Below, piece after piece: positions 1 to 8,082 of a stretch of DNA of 64,000 nucleotides. This stretch comes from Chryseobacterium arthrosphaerae (GTDB taxonomy: Bacteria; Bacteroidota; Bacteroidia; Flavobacteriales; Weeksellaceae), in assembly GCF_001684965.1 (NCBI RefSeq), contig NZ_MAYG01000012.1, positions 124,001 to 188,000 of the forward strand, in the 5' to 3' direction. The translations under genes and the position numbers were made by a program. The notes below the pieces were generated by a model. That model saw only the letters and a list, made by a program, of their open reading frames with translations, ran no database searches and was not told the DNA's origin. Within the stretch, counting starts at the first letter, position 1. Each line of letters begins with the position of its first letter.

Positions 1-548
1 GCCCCCGTAAAAGCGGCCCCTGTGTCCATATTCCAGATATTGGCTTTGTTGACGGGTGTTCTGATGCCAAGGTATAAGGTTGGGGTATGCCCGATGAATA
101 TTTCATTATACAAAAGCAGCCTTTTAGGATATAATTCCGAACTGGTTTTCAGTTTCCGGTCCATTGCTACAGCAGTTTCCCAAAGGGTCCTGTCCCAGTG
201 GTAATTGCTGGAATACACTTCCTTTTCAGGCCCGTGCATGGAAGAGTATCCTGCATGGATAAAGAGGCGGTTGTCTTTGTCCACATAGTAATTTTTCATT
301 CTTTGAAAAAATTCAAGGTGAATTTCAAGTTCTTCCCGCGAATAATCAGTATAGCTTTCTACAGTACATTCCTGATTTCCGGAAACTTCTATCAGAAATC
401 TGATGGCCTGTGAAGATTCGCTCCAGCCGTCAACAAAGTCTCCGAGAAAAATCAGCTTATCTTCACGGGTTACTGCTGCTCTTTCAAAAACCTGTTTCAA
501 GGCTCTTAATCCTCCATGGATATCTCCTATTACTAATGTTCTGCTCAT
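1..548 (-). CDS. Calcineurin-like (PPP-type) metallophosphoesterase, 3' end outside window
   Basis: The reading frame starts at an ATG (548) that overlaps the stop of the preceding small gene as ATGA, and it is still open at the window edge after 182 codons. Metallophosphoesterase motifs are visible: GDIHGG near residue 8, GDFVDGW near residue 40, FIHAG and a late GHTP. These enzymes use a two-metal centre to hydrolyse phosphoesters, and PPP-like bacterial members act on phosphoproteins or diadenosine polyphosphates. The GNHD/E motif normally found between GDxVDxG and the HAG motif is absent. The sequence runs from SGNQEC straight into TVESYTDY, which looks like an in-frame loss of about 25-30 residues. 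The enzyme may therefore be inactive or altered. Its place at the end of the ADP-ribose/KptA run suggests a phosphate-removal step; that is inference. Confidence 0.85.
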   Translation of the reverse strand, partial: MSRTLVIGDIHGGLRALKQVFERAAVTREDKLIFLGDFVDGWSESSQAIRFLIEVSGNQECTVESYTDYSREELEIHLEFFQRMKNYYVDKDNRLFIHAGYSSMHGPEKEVYSSNYHWDRTLWETAVAMDRKLKTSSELYPKRLLLYNEIFIGHTPTLYLGIRTPVNKANIWNMDTGAAFTG

Positions 549-766
549 CGGTTTTTTTTATCTGTACCATATCTTTTATGGTAGTTCGGACAGGATTCTG
601 CCACTTTCAGGGCTTCAGTTAAACGACAGTTCAAATGTTGTGTAATGAAGTGCAAGACATACACAGCATTGGCTCCTTTCGCAAACAGTGCGTCTACCTT
701 ATCCCTGATATTTTCTTTTCCGGGAGAAAAATCTTTTGTTTCCTCCTCAAATTCCGGTCTGGTCAT
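545..766 (-). CDS. Small conserved-looking protein, ribosomal L7/L12 C-terminal-domain-like
   Basis: A 73-residue protein with four-base ATGA-type overlaps to both neighbours (KptA upstream, the phosphatase downstream), so translation is probably coupled and the frame is real. The middle reads KVDALFAKGANAVYVLHFI followed by LTEALKVAE. This resembles the helix-turn-helix layout of the L7/L12 C-terminal domain, where an IKxxRxxTGLGLKEAKxLVE-like segment is typical, but the match is loose and made by eye. No catalytic motif is visible. In ribosomal L12 this domain is a docking surface for translation factors, so an adaptor role would fit an RNA-repair setting. That is speculation, and the gene is best called a small protein of unknown function. 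Confidence 0.7.
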   Translation of the reverse strand: MTRPEFEEETKDFSPGKENIRDKVDALFAKGANAVYVLHFITQHLNCRLTEALKVAESCPNYHKRYGTDKKNR

Positions 767-1305
767 TTCGAAATGTATTTTGCATCTACAAAATCCGTCA
801 GCCAGACTCCGTTTGCAGATTGGTAGAATTCGATTCCGTCTTCATGCATTTTACCGGTCCTGATGGTAAGAATCACAGGTTTACCATGTCTCATGCCCAC
901 CTTTGTAGCAGTCTCTTTATCAGCACTTAAGTGCACGTGCTGACGGGTTCTTTTTTCAATTCCATTTTCCAGAATGGAAGCGATATTGGTTTCTGCTGTT
1001 CCATGGTACAGAAAATCTGGCGGCTGCAGTGTTTCCAGAGCAAGGTCTATTGCAATAGAATGTCCCTGGCTGGCTCTGATCATGGTTTTGTCTTCATTGA
1101 AGGCAAATCTTTTCTTATTGTTGGTTTCCACCACTTCATCCAACTCTTCGGGAGTAAAATACACGCTTCTTTTGGCTGATCTTGCTCTGAGATCTTCTAC
1201 ATTTGCCCAACCGTTTTCATCCAGTTTCAAGCCGATGGTTTCCGGCTGATGCCTTAGGATAAGGCTTAAAAATTTACTTATTCTTTTCTTTTCTATTTCG
1301 TTCAT
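763..1305 (-). CDS. kptA: RNA 2'-phosphotransferase (Tpt1/KptA family)
   Basis: Tpt1/KptA enzymes transfer an internal RNA 2'-phosphate to NAD, releasing nicotinamide and ADP-ribose 1'',2''-cyclic phosphate. The 180 residues match the usual bacterial length. The N-terminal winged-helix half carries the hallmark LSLILRH (catalytic-type Arg18-His19). The NAD-binding ART-like half carries QGHS (80-83), YHGT (100-103) and HVHLS (123-127), all diagnostic of the family. The gene overlaps both neighbours by four bases, within a run of macrodomain, NADAR and ADP-ribosylglycohydrolase genes. The ADP-ribose phosphate product is a natural substrate for such neighbours. KptA can also remove other 5' or 2' ADP-ribose-linked phosphates, so RNA repair is likely but not the only possibility. 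Confidence 0.95.
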   Translation of the reverse strand: MNEIEKKRISKFLSLILRHQPETIGLKLDENGWANVEDLRARSAKRSVYFTPEELDEVVETNNKKRFAFNEDKTMIRASQGHSIAIDLALETLQPPDFLYHGTAETNIASILENGIEKRTRQHVHLSADKETATKVGMRHGKPVILTIRTGKMHEDGIEFYQSANGVWLTDFVDAKYISK

Positions 1306-2378
1306 GATTTCTGTTTTAATTTTTCAATAAGATCTCTGACTGTGAAATAATCCCGGCTTAACTGATCATAAACCGATCTTTCACCCTTGGATATTCCTGC
1401 CAGAATTCTTTTCTGTTCATAATAATAAAGTTCAAAATTTTCTTCGTCACTGTCTTTTTTATCTTTCAGATCCAAGTACTCTCTGATAACCTCATCAGCA
1501 AGATTATAGGAAAGCAGTTGCTCTTTTATATAATTGCCCCAAAAAGTTTCCTCTTTAAATTCCTCCTTTTTCAGTTCAGCAATTTTATTTTTACTTTCAT
1601 CCTTTATCAGACTGTGATTTAATTTCCTCCATAACAGGTCTTCAATAATTCCCTCTCCGAATTCTCCACGGCTTACCTGATATTGCGGATCGTAAGTTTT
1701 AAGGTGCTGTAGGAATTTTTCATTTTTATTCGGATAAATAAATACATTCCGGAGATACATTCCAAGACCGAAAAGGCCACCCATTTCATCAAACTTTGAA
1801 GCTAATGACCTGTTCCTGATTTCATTGATAGTATCTTCACTCAATTCTTCATTTATTAAAAAATCTACAGCCTCTTCCACAGTATTTATTTCCGATCTCT
1901 TTTCATCATATTGGATTGAAGTATCTTCTTCATTTTGCTCAGATATATCATTGTCATAATCAATCTGCTGGTCTAAATCATCATAGGGAATAATTGTATG
2001 GTCATTCGTCTCCAGAAAAGTATCTAACCTGATTTTAAAAAATCTTTCTTCCTTCTCCAAGACCTCAGGGATTTCTTTTTCGAATTCTTTCGTATGGCCA
2101 AAGTAGTCAACGATTTTTATCTTATCCTTGATTAAAGTATTGAAGAGTGGTATTCTATCAGTTTCTACCATCAGCTCTCCGTTCTCCAATCTTTTAAAAT
2201 TGCTGATTGTATTTTCCTGAATTTCACACTTTACAAGAAACATTCCAGGTTCCGGGATAGGATCGGGAATTATAACGGTATGAAAATGCAGAGGGATATC
2301 GGAAATAAATTCTTTAAAAAGTGTTTTTCCTATTCCCAGCAGTTCTTTTTCTGATGTAAGTTTATATAGCGTTATCAA
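1302..2378 (-). CDS. Acidic protein of unknown function with a DUF6794-like segment
   Basis: A 358-residue, strongly acidic protein with no signal peptide and no membrane segment. Residues 1-140 show a beta-rich pattern that I do not recognise. Around 165-225 the pattern VEEAVDFLINEELSEDTI, followed by GLGMYLRNVFIYP, resembles DUF6794, a small helical domain often seen in immunity-type or accessory loci. The C-terminal third (245-358) is charged and helical. The stop overlaps the kptA start by four bases, so it belongs to the ADP-ribose operon. No catalytic residues stand out. It could be a binding or substrate-recognition partner of the enzymes around it. The DUF6794 resemblance is from memory of the family pattern and needs a profile search. 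Confidence 0.75.
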   Translation of the reverse strand: MITLYKLTSEKELLGIGKTLFKEFISDIPLHFHTVIIPDPIPEPGMFLVKCEIQENTISNFKRLENGELMVETDRIPLFNTLIKDKIKIVDYFGHTKEFEKEIPEVLEKEERFFKIRLDTFLETNDHTIIPYDDLDQQIDYDNDISEQNEEDTSIQYDEKRSEINTVEEAVDFLINEELSEDTINEIRNRSLASKFDEMGGLFGLGMYLRNVFIYPNKNEKFLQHLKTYDPQYQVSRGEFGEGIIEDLLWRKLNHSLIKDESKNKIAELKKEEFKEETFWGNYIKEQLLSYNLADEVIREYLDLKDKKDSDEENFELYYYEQKRILAGISKGERSVYDQLSRDYFTVRDLIEKLKQKS

Positions 2379-2449
2379 TGGTTTTAGTTTTTTAAATTAC
2401 TTCTTATCAGGCATTATCACAATGTTTTTCTGCTGTTATTGGTTTTTAA

Positions 2450-2926
2450 TCAACAATTATAATATTCCGGAAGAACGGTCACGGCTACTCCGGTTATCTG
2501 CCTTATCTCATCGGCATATTTCTCAAAGGTAGCGTCAGCGATTTCACAGGATGTTCCATTTAATAAACATAATGACATCCAGGAATATCCTGCGCCTTTT
2601 GCAGGCAGCATGTTCTGAATTTCAAAACCTTTGACTTCACTTAACACAAACAGCTTAGTTCTTTCCGCACAAGAGTATCCCAGCAAATCATTTTTTTCAT
2701 CTACCCACAGTAGAGTGTCATGATTTAAAATTTTCAATATTTCATCCGGCGTTTTAAACAAATAATCATCTGACCTTCTTACTTTATTGTCTTTAATCAT
2801 CACATATTTATCAACTTCAATTTTACCGTGGTATACGGGTAGATTTTCTTCAGCTGTTTTTCTGTTCAGATCTGAATTGTTTCTTCCTGAAAACAAACCT
2901 GCCATTACTTTCATTAAAAATTCCAT
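2450..2926 (-). CDS. Hypothetical protein, 158 aa
   Basis: I chose the ATG at 2926 because it overlaps the stop of the upstream ADP-ribosylglycohydrolase gene as ATGA, the coupling used throughout this operon; a longer frame begins at 2962 inside that gene. The protein is soluble-looking, starting MEFLMKVMAGLFSGRNN and ending in a tyrosine/cysteine-containing tail. There is no recognisable catalytic motif and I cannot assign a family. It has several scattered cysteines (CAERTK, CLLNG, CEIAD), which do not form a clear zinc motif. Its position directly after a DraG-type hydrolase suggests a role linked to ADP-ribose removal, but this rests on context only. Confidence 0.7.
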   Translation of the reverse strand: MEFLMKVMAGLFSGRNNSDLNRKTAEENLPVYHGKIEVDKYVMIKDNKVRRSDDYLFKTPDEILKILNHDTLLWVDEKNDLLGYSCAERTKLFVLSEVKGFEIQNMLPAKGAGYSWMSLCLLNGTSCEIADATFEKYADEIRQITGVAVTVLPEYYNC

Positions 2927-3870
2927 CAGTCCCGGTTGTATGTATTGTTCAGTTTTTCGCACAATGCTTCAATATCATCTTTTCTCACCAGCACATTGAG
3001 CCATTCCTGCGGAATATTTTCATAGCCATAATAAATTCCGGCAATTCCTCCTGTAATGGCCCCTGTTGTATCTGTATCTTCTCCGAGGTTGACGGCTTTC
3101 AAAACCGCTTCAGAGTAACTTTCTGAGTTGAGAAAACACCACAGGGAAGCCTCCAGGCTGTGAAGAACATAGCCTCCACTTTTGATTTCATCTTCGGGAT
3201 ATCCGGAAATATCATGCTTTAAAACCCTGTTGAAAAGCTCAATTTCTTTTGGGTTAAAATCCTGATTTTCTGCATATTCCAAAGCTGTGTTTTGCATATG
3301 CGAATACGCTTCTTTTTTACTTTTCCCTTTGATCAGCTGAATGGCAAAAACCACATAGATAAAACAGGCAAAAACAGACCGGAAATGTCCGTGTGTGATT
3401 GAAGAAACTTCTTTTACCGTAAGATAGAGCTTCTTTGTATCATTTTCATTTTGAAGATAAAAGGCAAGGGGAAGGATCCTCATGAGAGAACCGTTCCCAT
3501 TGTCTTCTTCAAAAATATTTCCTGAAAATCCTGCACTTTCTCCTTTAATCAGCCTTGCAATGGAATGTCTTGTTGTTCCTCCAATATCAAAGAGTCTTCC
3601 ATGAGCTGTCCAATGCCCATCTTTTACCCATTTTACAAAGCCCGATCCGATTTTTTCAAGATCATACCCTTTTGTGAGTTCTTCAGCCAGACAAAGGGTA
3701 AGCGAGCTGTCATCACTCCAGGTTCCTTTGGGCTGATTCCAGGACATATATTCCAGCATTTTTGTGACGGGATTTATTTTTAAATCCTGCCTTTTTTTAA
3801 ATTCTACCGGAACTCCAAGGGCATCTCCTACGCAAACGCCCATGATTCCTGCTTTTACTTTATTTTCCAT
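2926..3870 (-). CDS. ADP-ribosylglycohydrolase (DraG/ARH family)
   Basis: This family cleaves ADP-ribose from modified arginine, serine, nucleic acid or small molecules with two magnesium ions. All metal-ligand motifs are present: GDALG (15-19), WSDDSS (51-56), NGNGSLMR (124-131), THGH (159-162) and GEDTDTTGAITGG (263-275). The length of 314 residues is typical of the catalytic domain. The start is joined to the sirtuin stop as TGATG. No dinitrogenase reductase system lies nearby, so a nitrogen-fixation DraG role is not implied. The neighbouring macrodomains, sirtuin and KptA suggest it is one of several ADP-ribose-removing enzymes of differing linkage preference. The exact substrate cannot be read from sequence. 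Confidence 0.93.
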   Translation of the reverse strand: MENKVKAGIMGVCVGDALGVPVEFKKRQDLKINPVTKMLEYMSWNQPKGTWSDDSSLTLCLAEELTKGYDLEKIGSGFVKWVKDGHWTAHGRLFDIGGTTRHSIARLIKGESAGFSGNIFEEDNGNGSLMRILPLAFYLQNENDTKKLYLTVKEVSSITHGHFRSVFACFIYVVFAIQLIKGKSKKEAYSHMQNTALEYAENQDFNPKEIELFNRVLKHDISGYPEDEIKSGGYVLHSLEASLWCFLNSESYSEAVLKAVNLGEDTDTTGAITGGIAGIYYGYENIPQEWLNVLVRKDDIEALCEKLNNTYNRD

Positions 3871-4556
3871 CAGGCAAGATTCACCAGTTTATCGAATAAT
3901 AATTTCATTCCTTGTGTAGCAGTTTCTTTCATCACCACTGCCCGCTGCCCATACCCAAATCCTGTCTCGTTAGGATTGATCACAATCAAAAGGCAATCGT
4001 CTTTGATATCATGAATGAGTCCTGCAGCAGGATATACCTGAAGGGAAGTCCCGATCACCAAAAGGATATCTGAATCTTTTACAATTTCTCTTGCGGTCTG
4101 ATATAAAGGAACGTCTTCGCCGAACCAAACGATGAATGGCCTTAGCTGAGCTCCATCTTCGGCTTTATCTCCAATTTTTATATCATCTTTCTGATCATAA
4201 ATCAGGCTTTTATTGCTGCATGAGCATGATTTGAACAATTCACCGTGGATGTGAAGAATGTTGGTAGAACCGGCTCTCTCATGAAGGTCATCGATATTTT
4301 GGGTAATGATCTGTACTTCAAAATATTTTTCCAGTTCTGCCAATAATCTATGGGCTTCGTTGGGCTCTACCTCGTGCAGCTGACGTCTTCTCTGGTTGTA
4401 AAATTCAAGGACCAGGGCTCTGTCTTTTCTCCATCCTTCCGGGCTTGCTACGTCTGTCACGCTATGATTTTCCCAGAGGCCGTCTCCGTCCCGGAAGGTT
4501 TTGATCCCGCTTTCTGCGCTTATTCCTGCGCCGCTTAATATGGTTAGTTTTTTCAT
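3870..4556 (-). CDS. cobB: NAD-dependent protein deacylase, sirtuin (CobB-like)
   Basis: Sirtuins remove acyl groups from lysine using NAD and release nicotinamide and O-acyl-ADP-ribose. From the ATG at 4556 (228 residues; a longer frame from 4607 adds an unlikely extension) the protein shows GAGIS (9-13), TQNIDDLH (85-92) and catalytic His104 in LHIHGE. Tyr53 and Arg56 in FYNQRRRQL correspond to the pair that recognises succinyl/malonyl-lysine in CobB and SIRT5, so a desuccinylase activity is plausible. The usual zinc-binding second cysteine pair is missing and only a CSC remains, so this looks like a zinc-free form. The macrodomain gene next to it could process the O-acyl-ADP-ribose product. 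Confidence 0.93.
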   Translation of the reverse strand: MKKLTILSGAGISAESGIKTFRDGDGLWENHSVTDVASPEGWRKDRALVLEFYNQRRRQLHEVEPNEAHRLLAELEKYFEVQIITQNIDDLHERAGSTNILHIHGELFKSCSCSNKSLIYDQKDDIKIGDKAEDGAQLRPFIVWFGEDVPLYQTAREIVKDSDILLVIGTSLQVYPAAGLIHDIKDDCLLIVINPNETGFGYGQRAVVMKETATQGMKLLFDKLVNLA

Positions 4557-4611
4557 TGGTTTAAATTTTTTCTGTACACTGAGCTTTATTTTGCCACAAT
4601 TGCACAAGATT

Positions 4612-5133
4612 TTAATCCTTAAAAGGATGTCTTAAAAGCTTTTTATAAATTTCTACATTTTCATCATCAAAACAGACAAAAATAACTTTCTCTATAGTAA
4701 CTGCCTGAAATTTTCTTACTTCATCCACAGCAATTCTTCCGGCTATTTCTTTGGGAAATTTATAAATTCCCGTACTGATGTTTGGAAAAGCTATTGTTTT
4801 TACTCCCAGGCCATCTGCCAGTTTTAATGAATTGACATAACAGTCAGATAAGAGTTTTGCCCCTCTTTCTTCATCACCATTCCAAACGGGTCCTACGGTA
4901 TGAATTACATATTTTGCATGAAGGTTTCCTGCTGTGGTTACAACAGCTTCTCCTGTATGGCATTTACCCTGTCTGTTTCTGATGGCTCTGCATTCTTCCA
5001 GAATATTTGGTCCTCCTGCTCTGTGAATGGCTCCGTCTACACCACCTCCACCTAATAAAGAAGAATTGGCAGCATTAACAACAGCATCTACATGAACTTT
5101 TGTAATATCTCCCTGGATTAATTCAATTTTCAT
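4612..5133 (-). CDS. Macrodomain protein, O-acetyl-ADP-ribose deacetylase-like (YmdB/MacroD type)
   Basis: MacroD-type enzymes hydrolyse O-acetyl-ADP-ribose and remove mono-ADP-ribose from acidic residues. The protein has the ADP-ribose-binding motifs GDIT (8-11), NAAN (20-23), the glycine loop [16 protein letters not shown] (26-41) and STGIYKFP near residue 122. The Asn and Asp used for catalysis in YmdB/MacroD1 are in place, so it should be active. The 173-residue length is typical of a lone macrodomain. The start overlaps the upstream PARG-like gene by four bases, and the sirtuin follows downstream. That placement couples a producer of O-acyl-ADP-ribose to its likely consumer. Confidence 0.93.
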   Translation of the reverse strand: MKIELIQGDITKVHVDAVVNAANSSLLGGGGVDGAIHRAGGPNILEECRAIRNRQGKCHTGEAVVTTAGNLHAKYVIHTVGPVWNGDEERGAKLLSDCYVNSLKLADGLGVKTIAFPNISTGIYKFPKEIAGRIAVDEVRKFQAVTIEKVIFVCFDDENVEIYKKLLRHPFKD

Positions 5134-6362
5134 TGTATTTCTTCGAACGGCTTCAGCATCTCTTCTTTTTTGGTAAGAACAGCGAAAACCACTCTTTTAA
5201 ATTTATTTTTATATTTCCCCTGAAGGTATTTCTTAAACAGTCCTGCAATCTCTTTCGGATCATTTTTGAAGACTCCGCAGCCCCAGGCTCCTAAAATTAA
5301 TACCTCATTTCCCTGATGTAAAGCCAACGAAAGCATCTTATCTGTCCTTACATCCATTGCATCCAGTATTTCACCGGCTCTTTCCGGTTCCTGCTTCTTT
5401 ACAACCCCAGCGTTTACTGCCGGAGAAGTGATGAAATTACATAAAACAGGCTTGTTAAGCAATTCTCCTTTATCTTTTCTGAACACGGGTACTTTCGGGC
5501 TGTAAATCATGTTATCTGTATAAAAACAGGATTCCATGTTTCTGTGAATGGTATAGTAATCCCAGGCCTGAAGCAGGCTTTCATGCAGTCCGGAAGTTCT
5601 TGCCAGGCTTTCTTCCTGTGCTTCTGCTCCGTTGATGAATCCACCGCCCGGATTTTTTGCCGAAGCAAAATTCAGGCACATGAGTTTCTCCTGGTTTTCC
5701 TCTTCAGCCAATTGCAAAATGGCTTTCAGTGAACTGCATTTCCAGGTTTCAAACTGTGTTTCAAAATCAGTTTCCGGCATTGTTGCTTCAGCCATTTCTG
5801 AAAGCTGTTCCGGAGAGTACAGCACGGTTCCTTTTTTACAGATTTCCAGTTCGTTTTCTATGTATATTGTTTCGTTCTGTTCGTTGATATAATATTTTCT
5901 GGCCAGGATATCCAATGTATCTTTTGCCATTTCTTTATTGGTCATTGTTAGTTTTTTTATATTGAATAATAGGTTCTCAATTGCATCATTTGCCGGCTTT
6001 TTAAAGTCTTTTCCGATAAATACTCTGATCACCTCAATTGTTCCTACGATAGCAGCATTAAATGTTTCCAGTTCTTCGGAAGGAACCCACAGTTCGTTAT
6101 GATTTCTTGCTCCTACATTCTGAACAGGGTATTGATTGGCTACGTCTTCCAGAACATCAAACTGCGTTACAAAACCGAGATAGTTCCCGAATTCATCCCG
6201 GGTATTCCACTTTTCTGCGATCTCAGAGGCATACTCTTCATTGATAACCGGATAAAAAATCGGCTGCCACTCTAATCTTGGCGGAAACTTCTTAAATCCG
6301 TTCTCTATGATCAGCAGCATTTCTTTTTCGCCTACCGGTCTGTAAAGTCTTGTTGTTTTCAT
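5130..6362 (-). CDS. TIGR02452-family PARG-like macrodomain protein with an N-terminal extra domain
   Basis: The C-terminal two thirds (about 140-410) match the TIGR02452 microbial poly(ADP-ribose) glycohydrolase-like family. It has the PARG signature GGG (239-241) followed eight residues later by QEE (249-251), and later [15 protein letters not shown]. The N-terminal 115 residues, beginning with [13 protein letters not shown] and including FPPRL, QPIFYPV and a late ELWVPSEEL, form a separate small domain common in proteins loosely annotated as ADP-ribosylation/crystallin J1-like. The arrangement suggests a substrate-recruiting module fused to a glycohydrolase. The stop overlaps the next macrodomain gene by four bases. 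An intact QEE pair implies hydrolase activity on ADP-ribose chains or termini. Confidence 0.9.
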   Translation of the reverse strand: MKTTRLYRPVGEKEMLLIIENGFKKFPPRLEWQPIFYPVINEEYASEIAEKWNTRDEFGNYLGFVTQFDVLEDVANQYPVQNVGARNHNELWVPSEELETFNAAIVGTIEVIRVFIGKDFKKPANDAIENLLFNIKKLTMTNKEMAKDTLDILARKYYINEQNETIYIENELEICKKGTVLYSPEQLSEMAEATMPETDFETQFETWKCSSLKAILQLAEEENQEKLMCLNFASAKNPGGGFINGAEAQEESLARTSGLHESLLQAWDYYTIHRNMESCFYTDNMIYSPKVPVFRKDKGELLNKPVLCNFITSPAVNAGVVKKQEPERAGEILDAMDVRTDKMLSLALHQGNEVLILGAWGCGVFKNDPKEIAGLFKKYLQGKYKNKFKRVVFAVLTKKEEMLKPFEEIQ

Positions 6363-6373
6363 TGTTTTATAGT

Positions 6374-6850
6374 TTAATCAAAATCATATACATATACCTC
6401 AACATTATTGTTCAGCAATGTTTTTTCAATGAGGGGTTCTATTTTCTCCCATTTCCCTCCTGCCAATCCACATCCGATTCTTGGCATATGAACACTGGCA
6501 TTGAGTTCTGAAGCCTTGTCAGCTAATGTTTCCAGACATTTTTCAATCGCTTCATATCTTACAGGAACTCCGTTGCTTCCGGTTTTTATTCCTTTTTGCC
6601 CAATCATATTGGCAACATACATGTATTTTTCTACCTGCACAATCTGAACTTCGCCCAAAGCAAAATTATTTTCACTTCTGAAACGGTGCCAGTGCCTGTA
6701 TTCTTTTTCAGGTGTTTCCCATCTTCTGGAAACTGCCAGCACAAAGCCTTTTCCCCAACCTCCTATGTCATTACAGATATGGGCTATAATTTTTGTTCCT
6801 TTTGCCTGTGGGGATGTGGCATCTCCTTTTAAATACTGTATCGCTGTCAT
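6374..6850 (-). CDS. Macrodomain protein, TARG1/DarG-like (Appr-1"-p processing)
   Basis: A 158-residue macrodomain of the ALC1/TARG1/DarG branch. It contains KGDAT near residue 8, HICNDIGGWGKGFVLAVSRRW (24-44), LGEVQIVQV and IGCGLAGGKW near residue 125. TARG1 and DarG remove ADP-ribose from glutamate or from DNA bases, and the related yeast Poa1p acts on ADP-ribose 1''-phosphate, the compound derived from KptA's product. In human TARG1 an aspartate follows the GCGL motif, whereas here the position is alanine, as in many bacterial members, so catalysis may differ or be lost. No DarT toxin gene is seen next to it, which argues against a simple DarTG pair. Confidence 0.9.
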   Translation of the reverse strand: MTAIQYLKGDATSPQAKGTKIIAHICNDIGGWGKGFVLAVSRRWETPEKEYRHWHRFRSENNFALGEVQIVQVEKYMYVANMIGQKGIKTGSNGVPVRYEAIEKCLETLADKASELNASVHMPRIGCGLAGGKWEKIEPLIEKTLLNNNVEVYVYDFD

Positions 6851-6927
6851 TATGGGGCTTTTTATTTCATTAACATTATCAGTCTTCTATTTCACTTTAA
6901 AAATAAAATTAATCTCTTTATCTGTGG

Positions 6928-8001
6928 TTATTCATAAAGCTTTTTAAAATCTTCTGACCGTGGAGAAAAAGATCCGTAAACGGTATCAAATTCTGTGTTC
7001 AGTTTTCCGGTATCAAATTTTTCATCCGTCTGATCCAGACAGGTTACCACCAGGTTTTTTCTTGCGGGATAGCTATAAGCTCCATCCAGTTTTAAAGCAT
7101 AATTCAGCAGATCATAATCCAAGGTTCCCAACCTGAGTTCTTTCTGATATTCATTAAAGATACAGGTTTCTTCCTCATTATTTTTAAGGTCTATTTTCTT
7201 TTCATTACTCATCCATCCGTTTCCATGGCGGGTCGCATAGCTTCTGGTCACATAATAGATTTCAATATCTTCAATTTTTAAAAATTTACAGACTTCACAG
7301 GCATTTTTCGATGTTGTGTGTGCGTAGGTTACATTGGGAAAAATTCCATGATCCATATCCAGTAAAATTCCCTGGCTGCCTTCAAAAATGAGGTGATCAA
7401 AGGAATTCAGGAAGGAATAATCCTCTATATTCCATTCTATTGTATCAATCGCTTTTAAAAAATCCTGCAGCAGTTCTCTGATCTCATTTTCATCTGCAAA
7501 ACCGTAGTAATAAGCGATTCCTTTCAGTTTTTCGATCAGCATTTCTCTGGGAGCGATCAGATCTGCAGCGAATAGTTTATAAGGGCTTTCATGTCTTTTC
7601 ATGGTAGCACCTATTCCTTTTCCGCAGGTCCCGTGTTCCAGGTTTCTGCTATTTGTTCTGTTCTGCCAGACATCAAAAGGGGTTGTTACTTTTGCCAGCG
7701 GATGAATATGCAGCTCAGTATTTCCTTTTTTTCCTTTTAATTCTTCCTGCTCATTCAAAAGAAAAACAGGGTGAATAGTGCAGTGTTCAGTAAAATAAGA
7801 AGGTAAGCCCCGAAGTGCCCCGCTTGCAAAGCTGGAATGCACATGTTTCCTATCCTCAATCATCACCGTGTGTGCTGCCTGCTGCCCTCCGGAAAACCTG
7901 ATCACAACAGACTGAGGATTTTGCCGGGCCAGAAAATCGGTAGTGATTCCTTTTCCTTCATCACCAAAACCAAGTCCTATAACAATTTGGGCCTTTTTCA
8001 T
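6928..8001 (-). CDS. Divergent adenylosuccinate synthetase-like (PurA paralog)
   Basis: The fold is clearly PurA. It has GFGDEGKG (11-18, catalytic-type Asp14), GGQQAAHT (38-45, with the conserved His44), HGTCGKGIGA, FEGSQGILLDMDHG and TCLDQTD in place of the guanine-binding TKLD. It is only 357 residues, against about 430 for the housekeeping enzyme. The aspartate-binding stretch TTTGRRRRTGWLD is replaced by QKELRLGTLD, and the C-terminal nucleotide-contact region is missing. Normal PurA joins aspartate to IMP using GTP; this protein probably joins a different amine or acts on a different nucleotide. It sits in the ADP-ribose operon between macrodomain and VWA genes, so a nucleotide-derived substrate is likely. 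Confidence 0.88.
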   Translation of the reverse strand: MKKAQIVIGLGFGDEGKGITTDFLARQNPQSVVIRFSGGQQAAHTVMIEDRKHVHSSFASGALRGLPSYFTEHCTIHPVFLLNEQEELKGKKGNTELHIHPLAKVTTPFDVWQNRTNSRNLEHGTCGKGIGATMKRHESPYKLFAADLIAPREMLIEKLKGIAYYYGFADENEIRELLQDFLKAIDTIEWNIEDYSFLNSFDHLIFEGSQGILLDMDHGIFPNVTYAHTTSKNACEVCKFLKIEDIEIYYVTRSYATRHGNGWMSNEKKIDLKNNEEETCIFNEYQKELRLGTLDYDLLNYALKLDGAYSYPARKNLVVTCLDQTDEKFDTGKLNTEFDTVYGSFSPRSEDFKKLYE

Positions 8002-8082
8002 CTTCTATTTTTTTGTTTACCTTTTATGTTCTATTCACCTTTTGTTTTTCAAAGGAATATTGTTCTTTACCGCTATTTGATC

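Noticed and set aside
355..385. GNQE in the phosphatase as a variant GNHE motif
   Set aside because: The residues after it do not follow the family pattern and the helix that carries the motif is missing, so an in-frame loss explains the data better.
6374..6850. DarTG toxin-antitoxin assignment for the TARG1-like macrodomain
   Set aside because: No DarT-type ADP-ribosyltransferase gene lies next to it, and the neighbours form a broader ADP-ribose set.
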